DNA of 9,460 nt from an uncultured Amylibacter sp. GTDB taxonomy: Bacteria; Pseudomonadota; Alphaproteobacteria; Rhodobacterales; Rhodobacteraceae. This document shows, in pieces, positions 1 through 6,209 of this stretch; positions within the stretch are counted from its first letter, which is position 1; every line of letters starts with the position of its first letter. The stretch lies in the NCBI GenBank assembly GCA_937944065.1, contig CALDZS010000210.1, positions 1-9,460 on the forward strand, read 5' to 3'. The notes under the pieces are model-generated. The model ran no database searches, was not told where the DNA came from, and saw nothing but the letters and a program-made list of their open reading frames with translations. The translations under genes and the position numbers were made by a program.

Positions 1-190
1 AGAACCGCCCATAAACCCTACCAGAGTCCATGGTCGAAAAATTAACAACTTCTTCCCCTTCAACAAGGATAGAGCCGCGACCCGTTGTGGAATCTGGTTT
101 TCTGTAGGCAGTTGTGAAAAAGGAGACCTTGCCTTTTACCGACGCGGCCAAATTGGCTTCTACCCGTTGTTTCAATTTGCTCCACTGCAT
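1..190 (-). CDS. Partial small protein, SF0329 family-like, function unknown
   Basis: An open frame runs from an ATG at 190 to the left edge without a stop, giving 63 complete codons; the C-terminus is outside the window. The protein starts MQWSKLKQRVE and continues with KGKVSFFTTAYRKP, then a glycine-rich turn followed by a strand-like SILVEGEEVVNFST. This pattern (Trp-Ser-Lys-Leu-Lys start, an 'LKGRV..h.T.YRK' type segment, then a 'V.G.EV.N' segment) resembles my memory of the uncharacterised SF0329 family of small soluble bacterial proteins; no activity is known to me. I see no signal peptide or membrane segment. It starts 36 bases after the soxG stop on the same strand, so it could be cotranscribed with the sox genes. 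No clear ribosome binding site precedes the ATG. That this is a coding start is fairly likely; the family name is less sure and rests on the N-terminus alone. Confidence 0.6.
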   Translation of the reverse strand, partial: MQWSKLKQRVEANLAASVKGKVSFFTTAYRKPDSTTGRGSILVEGEEVVNFSTMDSGRVYGRF

Positions 191-226
191 GAGCAAAGCT
201 TAACGCGAACCACGTCAGAACTCTAT
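191..226 (-). other. soxG to SF0329-like gene spacer
   Basis: This 36-base spacer separates the soxG stop from the next gene start on the same strand. I see no stem-loop followed by a T-run, so nothing marks the end of the sox transcript here. The next gene may therefore be read from the same message. Confidence 0.4.
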
Positions 227-781
227 TCAAATCACATTCTTGATGGACAGTTCCACTGCATGTAAAAAGCTTTCCGCGGAAGAACTGGCCGATAGAAGAC
301 AGAACTGATCTTTGCTGACACGGATGATCAACACGCCTAGATGCTCCATCGTGGTACGTGCGGCTGCGTGCACTGGAAACGCGGACGGATCAAGATCGAC
401 AGGGCAGATACGCTCCAGCGCCTCGCGGACGTTTGGTCCAGAAATGTCCAACCCAACCCAGCCATGTGTTTGATCTGTGACATAGGCCACACTCGCCATC
501 GCCGAGGGCACAGGTTTCGACGTTAGGCAGAAATATTGATCTGGTTGCGTTTGTACCAACCGTGTTTGGCCGTCGGTTGAAAGCTTGGATTTCAACGCAG
601 TCGGCAATGTCAGCCCAAAGGTGTCTTTGACCGCCGCTGTTAGTTTGGTCTTACCGCCCATTGGCATTGCAAGTGATGTTAGCACCAGCTCTGTGATTTC
701 GCGTAGCACCATGCCGCTGTCGCCAAATTCTTTGGTGTAGCCGCCCAACCGAGGCGTTTCTTGTAGGTCAAATTTAGCCAC
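227..781 (-). CDS. soxG: Sarcosine oxidase gamma subunit SoxG
   Basis: A 184-residue protein, close to the usual 180-210 of SoxG. The gamma subunit is a small, non-catalytic member of the heterotetrameric (alpha-beta-gamma-delta) sarcosine oxidase, with a GcvT/YgfZ-like fold that packs against the complex. Recognisable parts are the central segment around residues 97-130 (VAYVTDQTHGWVGLDISG, then ALERICPVDLDP) and the C-terminal MEHLGVLIIRV with the final SAESFLHAVE; these follow the family pattern. The start is GTG at 781, chosen because an AAGGAGG site lies 8 bases upstream and because MAKFDLQETPRLGG begins at a natural N-terminus. The gene overlaps the end of soxA by 8 bases, so translation is probably coupled. 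Position as the last gene of soxBDAG is canonical. The cytoplasmic location is inferred from the family and from the lack of a signal peptide. Confidence 0.92.
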   Translation of the reverse strand: MAKFDLQETPRLGGYTKEFGDSGMVLREITELVLTSLAMPMGGKTKLTAAVKDTFGLTLPTALKSKLSTDGQTRLVQTQPDQYFCLTSKPVPSAMASVAYVTDQTHGWVGLDISGPNVREALERICPVDLDPSAFPVHAAARTTMEHLGVLIIRVSKDQFCLLSASSSAESFLHAVELSIKNVI

Positions 782-3719
782 GTTGAATGCCTCCTTCTGG
801 ATCGTACATATGTGGCGAGACGATCTCGACTTCTATGTCTTTGCCGCGCACGCCGTCCCATGCACGGATGATGTCGCCATGCCGTTCATGGCCACGTATC
901 ACAAAACCCAGACCTATATGATGGCCGAAGGTCGGTGAATACGCGACAGAGGTAACCCAACCTTGGTCATTGTCCATTGTCGTATCAGCGCCGCGCTCTA
1001 GGAAATGCGCACCCGCATCCAGTTTCATGGATTTGTCCACGGGGCGGATGCCCACCAGACGCACGACGTCATCTGCGATCATCAACTCGCGTTTGGCTAG
1101 TGTTGATCCAATACTGTCCTTTTTGACCGAGACCATACCGCCCATACCTAGGTTCAGCGCAGTCGTCGTTCCGTTCAATTCGTTGCCGACGACATGGCCT
1201 TTCTCTATCCGCATGACGGACAAAGCTTCGGTGCCATACGGTGTTGCATCAAACTCTTGTCCAGCCTCCATCAGTGCCTTGATCATACTGTCGCCATAGC
1301 GGGCAGGGACTGCAACCTCGTACGCCAACTCGCCCGAGAACGAGATGCGGAATAGACGGGCAGGGGTGCCGCCGCACACCGTGACGTTGGCGCACGCCAT
1401 GAAGGGAAATCCTTCGTTTGACATGTCCACATCATCGACGATTTTTGACAATAGCGCGCGTGAATTTGGCCCAGCGACCGCAAATTGCGCCCAAGCATCC
1501 GTGGTTGAAATTAGATGCACATCCATATTTGGACACAAGCATTGACGAACGAATTCTAGACGGCGATACACGAGCACTGCATTCGCAGTTGTTGTTGTCA
1601 TGACAAAGTGGTTTTCAGCCAATCGCGCCGTGGTTCCGTCATCGTAACAGATGCCATCTTCGCGCAACATCAGGCCATACCGAACGCGCCCAACGGGGAC
1701 CTTCAAAAAGGGATTGGAATAGACAAGGTTTAGGAATGCCGCGGCATCGCGTCCTTGAATATCGATCTTGCCCAAAGTGGTTACATCACAGATGCCCACG
1801 GATTTGCGTGTGGCGATAACTTCGCGATCTACACTGTCGCGCCAGCCTGCTTCGCCCTGCTTTGCATACCATTCGGCACGCATCCAATTGCCAACTTCGG
1901 TAAAAGACGCGCCATTTTTCGCGCCCCACTCGTGGCTGGTTGTTAGGCGAGTTGGTGCATAGTCTTTGCCGCGCGCGCGGCCCCCAAGGGTGCCCATGGC
2001 TACAGGTGTGTAAGGCGGGCGGAAAATAGTGGTGCCCGTTTCGGGTATGGTTTTCCCTGTGGCTTCGGCCATGATGGCAAGCCCCAAAACGTTCGAGGTT
2101 TTACCTTGATCCGTGGCCATACCCATTGTGGTATAACGTTTCAAATGCTCGACAGATCGAAACCCTTCGGCTTGTGATTGTTTAATGTCTTTGACTGTCA
2201 CATCATTTTGCAAATCAACCCAAGCACGGCCTTCGCCTGCCACATGCCAAAATGCACTGATACTCGACGGCTCGTCCGCTGCTTTGGCGGCTTGAGACTT
2301 GGTCGGGGTAAGGCCCAGTTCTTTGGCCAACGCATTGCCTAACTTGTGGCCAGAATTTAGTGCTGCCCCCAATGAGAGATCACCATTTGCGGCACCCGCC
2401 ACAGATTGACCCACGGGCAGTTCGCCGCCCGGGACGAAACCTGCGATATCGTCACGCCATGTTGGACGCCCACGTTGATGACAGGTTAGATGTACATTTG
2501 GTGACCAACCGCCACTGACCGCTAAACAATCAGTTTTGATCGTCTGGCCGTTGGTTAATTTGATAGACGACAATGCCAAGCGTCCGTTCGTGTCGGCAAC
2601 AGCTGCACCCATGATTATTGATGTACCCGCAAAGCTGTGCAGTGGTGCCATGTCACGCGTGTCGATGATAGCGGCCAGATTAACACCTGCGGCGACAAGG
2701 TCGCGTGCGGTGTCCCAGCCAGTATCGTTGTTGGTCAAAATGCTGACAGCGTCGCCGGTGGCCACGCCAAAGCGGTTTGCATAGGCGCGCACGGATCCAG
2801 CCAGCATAATGCCCGGACGATCATTGTTTTTGAATGCAACCGCACGCTCGGTAGCACCACCTGCAACAATCGCGCGCTTTGTATAAATCCGCCAAAGAAC
2901 TTGGCGTGGCTTGCCTGCTGACGTGGCCAGATGATCAGTTTTGCGTTCAACTGCGCTGTAGATGCCATGATCAAACGCGCCAACCACGGTGGTGCGGGTC
3001 ATTATGCGCACGTTGGGCATCGCGGCCAATTCTGCACGCGCGGTTTCGGCCCAGACATCTGCACTGTCGCCTGCGATCTCGTGTGTTTCGGCGTTCAGCC
3101 GTCCGCCGATGATGGCGTCTTCTTCGGCTAATATTACCCGCGCACCGGCACGCGCTGCCGACAATGCGGCGGACAGTCCTGCGGGGCCTGCGCCTGCGAT
3201 CAATAGATCACAATGCAAGAACCCTTTGTCATATTGATCAGGATCTTCGTTGCCCGACAGTTTGCCCAATCCAGCCGCCGAGCGGATTATTGGTTCGTAT
3301 ACTTTTTCCCAGAATGCCCGAGGCCACATGAATGTTTTGTAGTAGAAACCTGCACTTAGGAATGGTGACAGCAGGTCGTTAACGGCCATAAGATCGAAGT
3401 TCAACGGCCCTCGGTGGTTTTGGCTGGTGGCGGTCAGGCCGTCAAACAGCTCTGCCACTGTGGCGCGTGTATTGGGTTCTGTATGATCACCCGAGCGCAA
3501 TTGCACCATGGCGTTTGGTTCTTCTGAACCTGCGGTGAAAATCCCGCGGGGACGGTGATATTTGAACGACCGCGCAACCAAGCGTGTGCCATTGGCCAGT
3601 AGGGCAGACGCCAGTGTGTCCCCTGCATAGCCAACCATGTCTTTGCCGTTGAACGAAAAATTCAGGGGCTTGCTACGGTCGACTTTGCCGCTCTCGGGCA
3701 ATCTATAATTATCGGTCAT
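774..3719 (-). CDS. soxA: Sarcosine oxidase alpha subunit SoxA
   Basis: A 981-residue alpha subunit of heterotetrameric sarcosine oxidase, near the usual length of about 1000. This subunit binds NAD+ and the tetrahydrofolate that accepts the methyl group as 5,10-methylene-THF. Domains in order: an N-terminal ferredoxin-like fold without iron-sulfur cysteines (about 15-110, with HRPRGIFTAGSEEPNAMVQL at 55-74); a Rossmann-type nucleotide-binding domain opening at GAGPAG (176-181) and ending near the SGGWSPNVHLTCHQRGRP segment; and a C-terminal GcvT-like folate domain from about residue 600, with TTTTANA and FSGELAYEV characteristic of the family. The ATG at 3719 is chosen because MTDNYRLP matches a normal alpha-subunit start and because it overlaps the soxD stop as ATGA. 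The frame stays open further upstream, but only as a shadow of soxD and soxB. No frameshift or missing domain is seen. A related N-methylglutamate dehydrogenase would be the main alternative, but its usual partner genes are not in the window. Confidence 0.95.
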   Translation of the reverse strand: MTDNYRLPESGKVDRSKPLNFSFNGKDMVGYAGDTLASALLANGTRLVARSFKYHRPRGIFTAGSEEPNAMVQLRSGDHTEPNTRATVAELFDGLTATSQNHRGPLNFDLMAVNDLLSPFLSAGFYYKTFMWPRAFWEKVYEPIIRSAAGLGKLSGNEDPDQYDKGFLHCDLLIAGAGPAGLSAALSAARAGARVILAEEDAIIGGRLNAETHEIAGDSADVWAETARAELAAMPNVRIMTRTTVVGAFDHGIYSAVERKTDHLATSAGKPRQVLWRIYTKRAIVAGGATERAVAFKNNDRPGIMLAGSVRAYANRFGVATGDAVSILTNNDTGWDTARDLVAAGVNLAAIIDTRDMAPLHSFAGTSIIMGAAVADTNGRLALSSIKLTNGQTIKTDCLAVSGGWSPNVHLTCHQRGRPTWRDDIAGFVPGGELPVGQSVAGAANGDLSLGAALNSGHKLGNALAKELGLTPTKSQAAKAADEPSSISAFWHVAGEGRAWVDLQNDVTVKDIKQSQAEGFRSVEHLKRYTTMGMATDQGKTSNVLGLAIMAEATGKTIPETGTTIFRPPYTPVAMGTLGGRARGKDYAPTRLTTSHEWGAKNGASFTEVGNWMRAEWYAKQGEAGWRDSVDREVIATRKSVGICDVTTLGKIDIQGRDAAAFLNLVYSNPFLKVPVGRVRYGLMLREDGICYDDGTTARLAENHFVMTTTTANAVLVYRRLEFVRQCLCPNMDVHLISTTDAWAQFAVAGPNSRALLSKIVDDVDMSNEGFPFMACANVTVCGGTPARLFRISFSGELAYEVAVPARYGDSMIKALMEAGQEFDATPYGTEALSVMRIEKGHVVGNELNGTTTALNLGMGGMVSVKKDSIGSTLAKRELMIADDVVRLVGIRPVDKSMKLDAGAHFLERGADTTMDNDQGWVTSVAYSPTFGHHIGLGFVIRGHERHGDIIRAWDGVRGKDIEVEIVSPHMYDPEGGIQRG
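790..796 (-). promoter_or_regulatory. Strong ribosome binding site for soxG
   Basis: The minus strand reads AAGGAGG here, a near-perfect Shine-Dalgarno core. It lies inside the 3' end of soxA, 8 bases before the GTG start of soxG, and it decides that non-ATG start. The other sox genes have much weaker sites. Confidence 0.8.
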
Positions 3720-4003
3720 GATGATTTTGCCTGCTGCATCGCCACATCGCGTGCCATTTGCACATCCGTGATTTCGTGGGTCAAAGTGTTGCGGGTGACG
3801 ACCAGCCAAGATCGGTCGCCCTGTTCGTGGTACCAAAGTTCGCGGTAGTCGCCTGCGGGATTGTCGCGTTGATACAGATATTCGTGAAACTGTTCGACGG
3901 CATCTTCGGCCTGCCAGTCTGGACGGTTCATTAATGTAGCATCGCCTAGATGTACAAATTCTGCAGCATCGCGTGGGCCTAGTGTTGGATGATTTATGAT
4001 CAT
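3716..4003 (-). CDS. soxD: Sarcosine oxidase delta subunit SoxD, lacking most zinc ligands
   Basis: A 95-residue protein of the expected length for the small delta subunit, which in characterised heterotetrameric sarcosine oxidases holds a structural zinc. Family landmarks are present: GPRDAAEF (9-16), RDNPAG (46-51), ELWYH (55-59) and NTLTHEI (72-78). The zinc site is not. Where the family usually has a C-P-x-C-G motif near the start, this protein reads H-P-T-L-G (5-9). The second half, usually His plus a Cys four residues on, is His59 and Asp63. So only one of four expected ligands is kept, unless His5 and Asp63 act as substitutes. The reading frame is intact and the rest is well conserved, which argues for a functional variant and not decay. 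It lies 12 bases after soxB, with AGAGG as a modest ribosome site, and its TGA overlaps the soxA ATG by 4 bases. The family call is firm; whether metal is bound is open. Confidence 0.9.
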   Translation of the reverse strand: MIINHPTLGPRDAAEFVHLGDATLMNRPDWQAEDAVEQFHEYLYQRDNPAGDYRELWYHEQGDRSWLVVTRNTLTHEITDVQMARDVAMQQAKSS

Positions 4004-4015
4004 GGTTCGGTGCCT

Positions 4016-5278
4016 CTAATGCAAATTCGGTTGGGCGCCAGAGCCCTTTTCGTCGATCATCCCGCCGCGCAAGAACCGATCGAAACGAAACTTGGTCGCC
4101 GTCGGATGCGGTGTGTCTGTCGCGATCAGATGCGCATAAGCATCTCCCGACGCTGGGGTCGCTTTGAACCCGCCATAACACCAACCACCATTGAAATAGA
4201 GCCCGTCGATATGGGTTTTATCAATGATTGGTGATCCATCCATCGACATGTCCATAACGCCGCCCCACATGCGCAACAAACGTGCACGCCCAAGGAATGG
4301 CATCAGACCCATCATATCTTCGACCACATGTTCCAATGTCGGCATGTTGCCGCGTTGGGCGTAGGTATTGTATCCGTCCAAATCGCCGCCAAAGACCAAA
4401 CCGCCTTTGTCTGATTGACTGATATATAAATGCCCAGCCCCGAAGGTCACGATACCAGGTATGGTCAGCTTTAACCCTTCAGACACGAAGGCCTGCAAAA
4501 CATGGGACTCGATTGGCAAGCGCATGCCAGCTTTTTCCATCACGCGGCTGGATGACCCTGCCACGCAAACGGCGACCTTCTTGGCCTTAATCTTACCCTT
4601 GCTGGTTTCGACCCCGATGCATTTCCCGTCTTTCATTTGAAATCCGGTCACTTCGCAGTTTTGGATAATATCAACACCGTGCTGATCCGCAGACCGAGCA
4701 AAGCCCCACGCCACGGCATCATGGCGAGCCGTGCCCGCACGCGGTTGCAAAAGCCCTGCCGTAATAGGGAAGCGTGCATTGTCGAAATTCAAGAACGGCA
4801 CCATTTTTCGCACTTCGTCTGCGGTCATCAGTTTCGCGTCCGCCCCTGACAGCAACATGGCATTGCCGCGACGCGCCATAGCGTCGCGTTGACTGTCCGA
4901 ATGTGCCAAGTTCAATATCCCGCGCTGTGACATCATCGCGTTATAGTTCAAGTCCTGCTCCAGACTTTCCCATAGTTTCAGCGAGTGTTCATAAAAGGGT
5001 TGGTTGCCTTCCAGCATATAATTGGACCGCACGATGGTTGTATTACGGCCGATATTGCCAGATCCGATCCAGCCTTTTTCCAGCACCGCGATATTCTTCT
5101 GGCCATATTTCTTGGCCAGATAATGCGCGGTCGCCAATCCATGTCCACCGCCGCCGACAATTATAATGTCATAGGATTTCTTGGGTTCTGGTTCACGCCA
5201 AACGGGTTTCCACCCTTTGTTGCCGGTCAAGCCTTGCTTGATTACTTGAAATCCAGAATAGCGCATCGGGTCATCCAT
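4016..5278 (-). CDS. soxB: Sarcosine oxidase beta subunit SoxB
   Basis: A 420-residue flavoprotein, the catalytic beta subunit that oxidises sarcosine to glycine and passes electrons to oxygen. It belongs to the DAO-type (FAD-dependent amine oxidoreductase) family. The FAD-binding Rossmann motif YDIIIVGGGGHGLATAHYL starts at residue 36, followed by VLEKGWIGSGNIGRNTTIVR (65-84), a hallmark of SoxB. His186 in GTARHDAVAWG is the residue that carries covalent FMN at the interface with the alpha subunit in characterised enzymes. The C-terminal MDMSMDGSPIIDKT and FNGGWCYGGFKATPASG segments complete the FAD domain. It is the first gene of soxBDAG. The ATG at 5278 is used, but a second ATG at 5266 (residue 5, MRYSGFQV) fits the usual N-terminus equally well and has a GGATGA sequence ahead of it; neither has a strong ribosome site. 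A four-base tail of leader difference does not affect the call. Confidence 0.95.
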   Translation of the reverse strand: MDDPMRYSGFQVIKQGLTGNKGWKPVWREPEPKKSYDIIIVGGGGHGLATAHYLAKKYGQKNIAVLEKGWIGSGNIGRNTTIVRSNYMLEGNQPFYEHSLKLWESLEQDLNYNAMMSQRGILNLAHSDSQRDAMARRGNAMLLSGADAKLMTADEVRKMVPFLNFDNARFPITAGLLQPRAGTARHDAVAWGFARSADQHGVDIIQNCEVTGFQMKDGKCIGVETSKGKIKAKKVAVCVAGSSSRVMEKAGMRLPIESHVLQAFVSEGLKLTIPGIVTFGAGHLYISQSDKGGLVFGGDLDGYNTYAQRGNMPTLEHVVEDMMGLMPFLGRARLLRMWGGVMDMSMDGSPIIDKTHIDGLYFNGGWCYGGFKATPASGDAYAHLIATDTPHPTATKFRFDRFLRGGMIDEKGSGAQPNLH

Positions 5279-5322
5279 ATTTGTCTAACCATGCAGATTA
5301 GTCACTTGCGGATAAAACGCAC

Positions 5323-5356
5323 GCAAAAAAACCGACATTTAAAACTGATTTTTTGC
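5323..5356. repeat. A/T-rich inverted repeat in soxB leader
   Basis: GCAAAAAA starting at 5323 is the reverse complement of TTTTTTGC at 5349-5356, with about 18 bases between them. The arms are almost all A:T after a GC base, so the hairpin would be weak. It could be a protein-binding site, a flexible promoter-proximal A/T tract, or chance. It is not a good Rho-independent terminator, because the stem lacks a GC core. Confidence 0.35.
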
Positions 5357-5368
5357 TGTTGAGCGTGT

Positions 5369-5433
5369 GGGGGCAGGGGAGTGACGGTCAGCGACACGCA
5401 ACTGGAATACTTGTAAAAATGCTGACCGCCCCC
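5369..5433. repeat. Strong inverted repeat in soxB leader
   Basis: CGGTCAGC (5385-5392) and GCTGACCG (5421-5428) are perfect 8-base inverted arms with 28 bases between them. The pairing continues outward after a 5-base bulge (5380-5384): GGGG (5376-5379) faces the C-run at 5429-5433, and another G-run lies at 5369-5373. In the soxB-sense RNA this could form a stable 12-pair bulged stem ahead of the operon. No T-run follows it on the minus strand, so it is not a simple terminator. A regulator site or an RNA leader element is possible. Confidence 0.5.
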
Positions 5434-5502
5434 AATACACTAGGTTCTTCCCCTTAGCGTCGAACATAGATAGGTGTTGAGATTATCATTTCAAGAGATT
5501 GG

Positions 5503-6168
5503 TTAGGTATTTTGCATCGGAAATGGCACGGCCTTTTGCCCCGTCAAAATGGCGATCGCATCAGGTTGCATCATGGTGGACAGCGCGTCGTGATTTGCGC
5601 TGAGCCCGCCCGTATATGTGCCAAAGGCAGGCATAATAATTTTGTTTTTGTCCGTCAGGAAACACTTGCGTGAAATTCCGCGGGCTGCGGTCGGGATGCG
5701 CGCCTTTGGATGAAAATGGCCCGAGATTTCGGGCAAGCCGGTTTTTTCTGCAATGTGGCGAAAAACGATCCCGTGGCGCATGTAGTGTTTCATATGCGTC
5801 CCACCCAAGTCGACGGGTCCCGCGTCATGATTACCTTCGATCCAAATCCAAGTACGCCCTGCCGTTAGGGCGCAAAGACGTTTGTGATTGGCAGTGTTCA
5901 AACTATCCAGACATTCCAAATCATCAAAACTGTCGCCAAGGCATATTACGGTTTTGGGGTTCAATGTCAGAATGTCATCGCCCAAACGCGCCAAAGTGTC
6001 TTGGGTTTCAAACGGAGGCAGCAGTCCGCCATGTTTACGCGCGATGCGCTCTGACTTTCCCAGATGCATATCTGAAACGCATAGCAGTTTTTCACTTTCC
6101 CACCACAGTGTGCCCGTAGCGCGCGCGGTCAGTGTTTGGTCAGCAAACGAAAATAAGTGATCTTGCAT
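5503..6168 (-). CDS. pdeM: Ligase-associated DNA damage response endonuclease PdeM
   Basis: A 221-residue calcineurin-like metallophosphoesterase of the group found beside Lhr-like helicases in bacterial DNA-repair clusters. All metal-binding motifs are visible: D-x-H at 33-35 (SDMHLGKSER), GDSFDD at 78-83, GNHD at 112-115, and GHFHP at 150-154. The run GLLPPFETQDTLARL (48-62) is typical of this family. The product is presumed to be a cytoplasmic Mn2+-type nuclease or phosphodiesterase; the exact substrate is not settled to my knowledge. It follows the helicase by 41 bases on the same strand, the usual pairing. The ATG at 6168 (MQDHLFSFAD) is chosen because family members start at this point; a TTG five codons upstream at 6183 would add MFADP but has no better ribosome site. 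Neither start has a clear Shine-Dalgarno sequence. Confidence 0.88.
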   Translation of the reverse strand: MQDHLFSFADQTLTARATGTLWWESEKLLCVSDMHLGKSERIARKHGGLLPPFETQDTLARLGDDILTLNPKTVICLGDSFDDLECLDSLNTANHKRLCALTAGRTWIWIEGNHDAGPVDLGGTHMKHYMRHGIVFRHIAEKTGLPEISGHFHPKARIPTAARGISRKCFLTDKNKIIMPAFGTYTGGLSANHDALSTMMQPDAIAILTGQKAVPFPMQNT

Positions 6169-6170
6169 CG

Positions 6171-6196
6171 GGTCAGCAAACAATTATCAGCAGACC
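6171..6196. repeat. Imperfect inverted repeat at helicase-pdeM junction
   Basis: GGTCAGC (6171-6177) faces GCAGACC (6190-6196) with 12 bases between; six of the seven positions are complementary. It lies just before the pdeM ATG. Its arms match the core of the repeats found before soxB and before the helicase. Confidence 0.3.
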
Positions 6197-6209
6197 ATTG
6201 CAAGGTTTT

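Larger units (their letters stand above)
5279..5502. other. 224-base gene-free leader upstream of soxB
   Basis: This is the only sizeable intergenic stretch in the window. It lies between the pdeM stop and the soxB start, so it is the natural place for the end of the repair transcript and for the sox promoter. I see no convincing -35/-10 pair and no open frame of note. It does hold a GC-rich inverted repeat (5369-5433) and an A/T-rich inverted repeat (5323-5356), listed separately. I looked for the conserved core of a glycine riboswitch and did not find it. Confidence 0.5.

Noticed and set aside
3720..4184. In-frame open extension upstream of the soxA ATG, giving a 1136-residue reading.
   Set aside because: It runs through soxD and the end of soxB in another frame, is arginine- and serine-rich with no family resemblance, and the ATG at 3719 gives the normal SoxA N-terminus.
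227..5278. N-methylglutamate dehydrogenase (mgd) operon in place of sox.
   Set aside because: The subunits are homologous, but the gene details fit SoxBDAG and no gmaS or N-methylglutamate synthase genes flank it in the window; cannot be fully excluded beyond the left edge.
5323..5356. Rho-independent terminator for pdeM.
   Set aside because: The stem is nearly all A:T, the T-run is part of the arm itself, and it is about 150 bases past the pdeM stop; not convincing.
5279..5502. Glycine riboswitch or other known riboswitch in the soxB leader.
   Set aside because: The product being glycine made this worth looking for, but I could not find the conserved core elements; only the inverted repeats are visible.
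6169..6183. TTG start five codons upstream for pdeM.
   Set aside because: No ribosome site supports it, and the ATG at 6168 fits the usual family N-terminus; kept as an alternative only.
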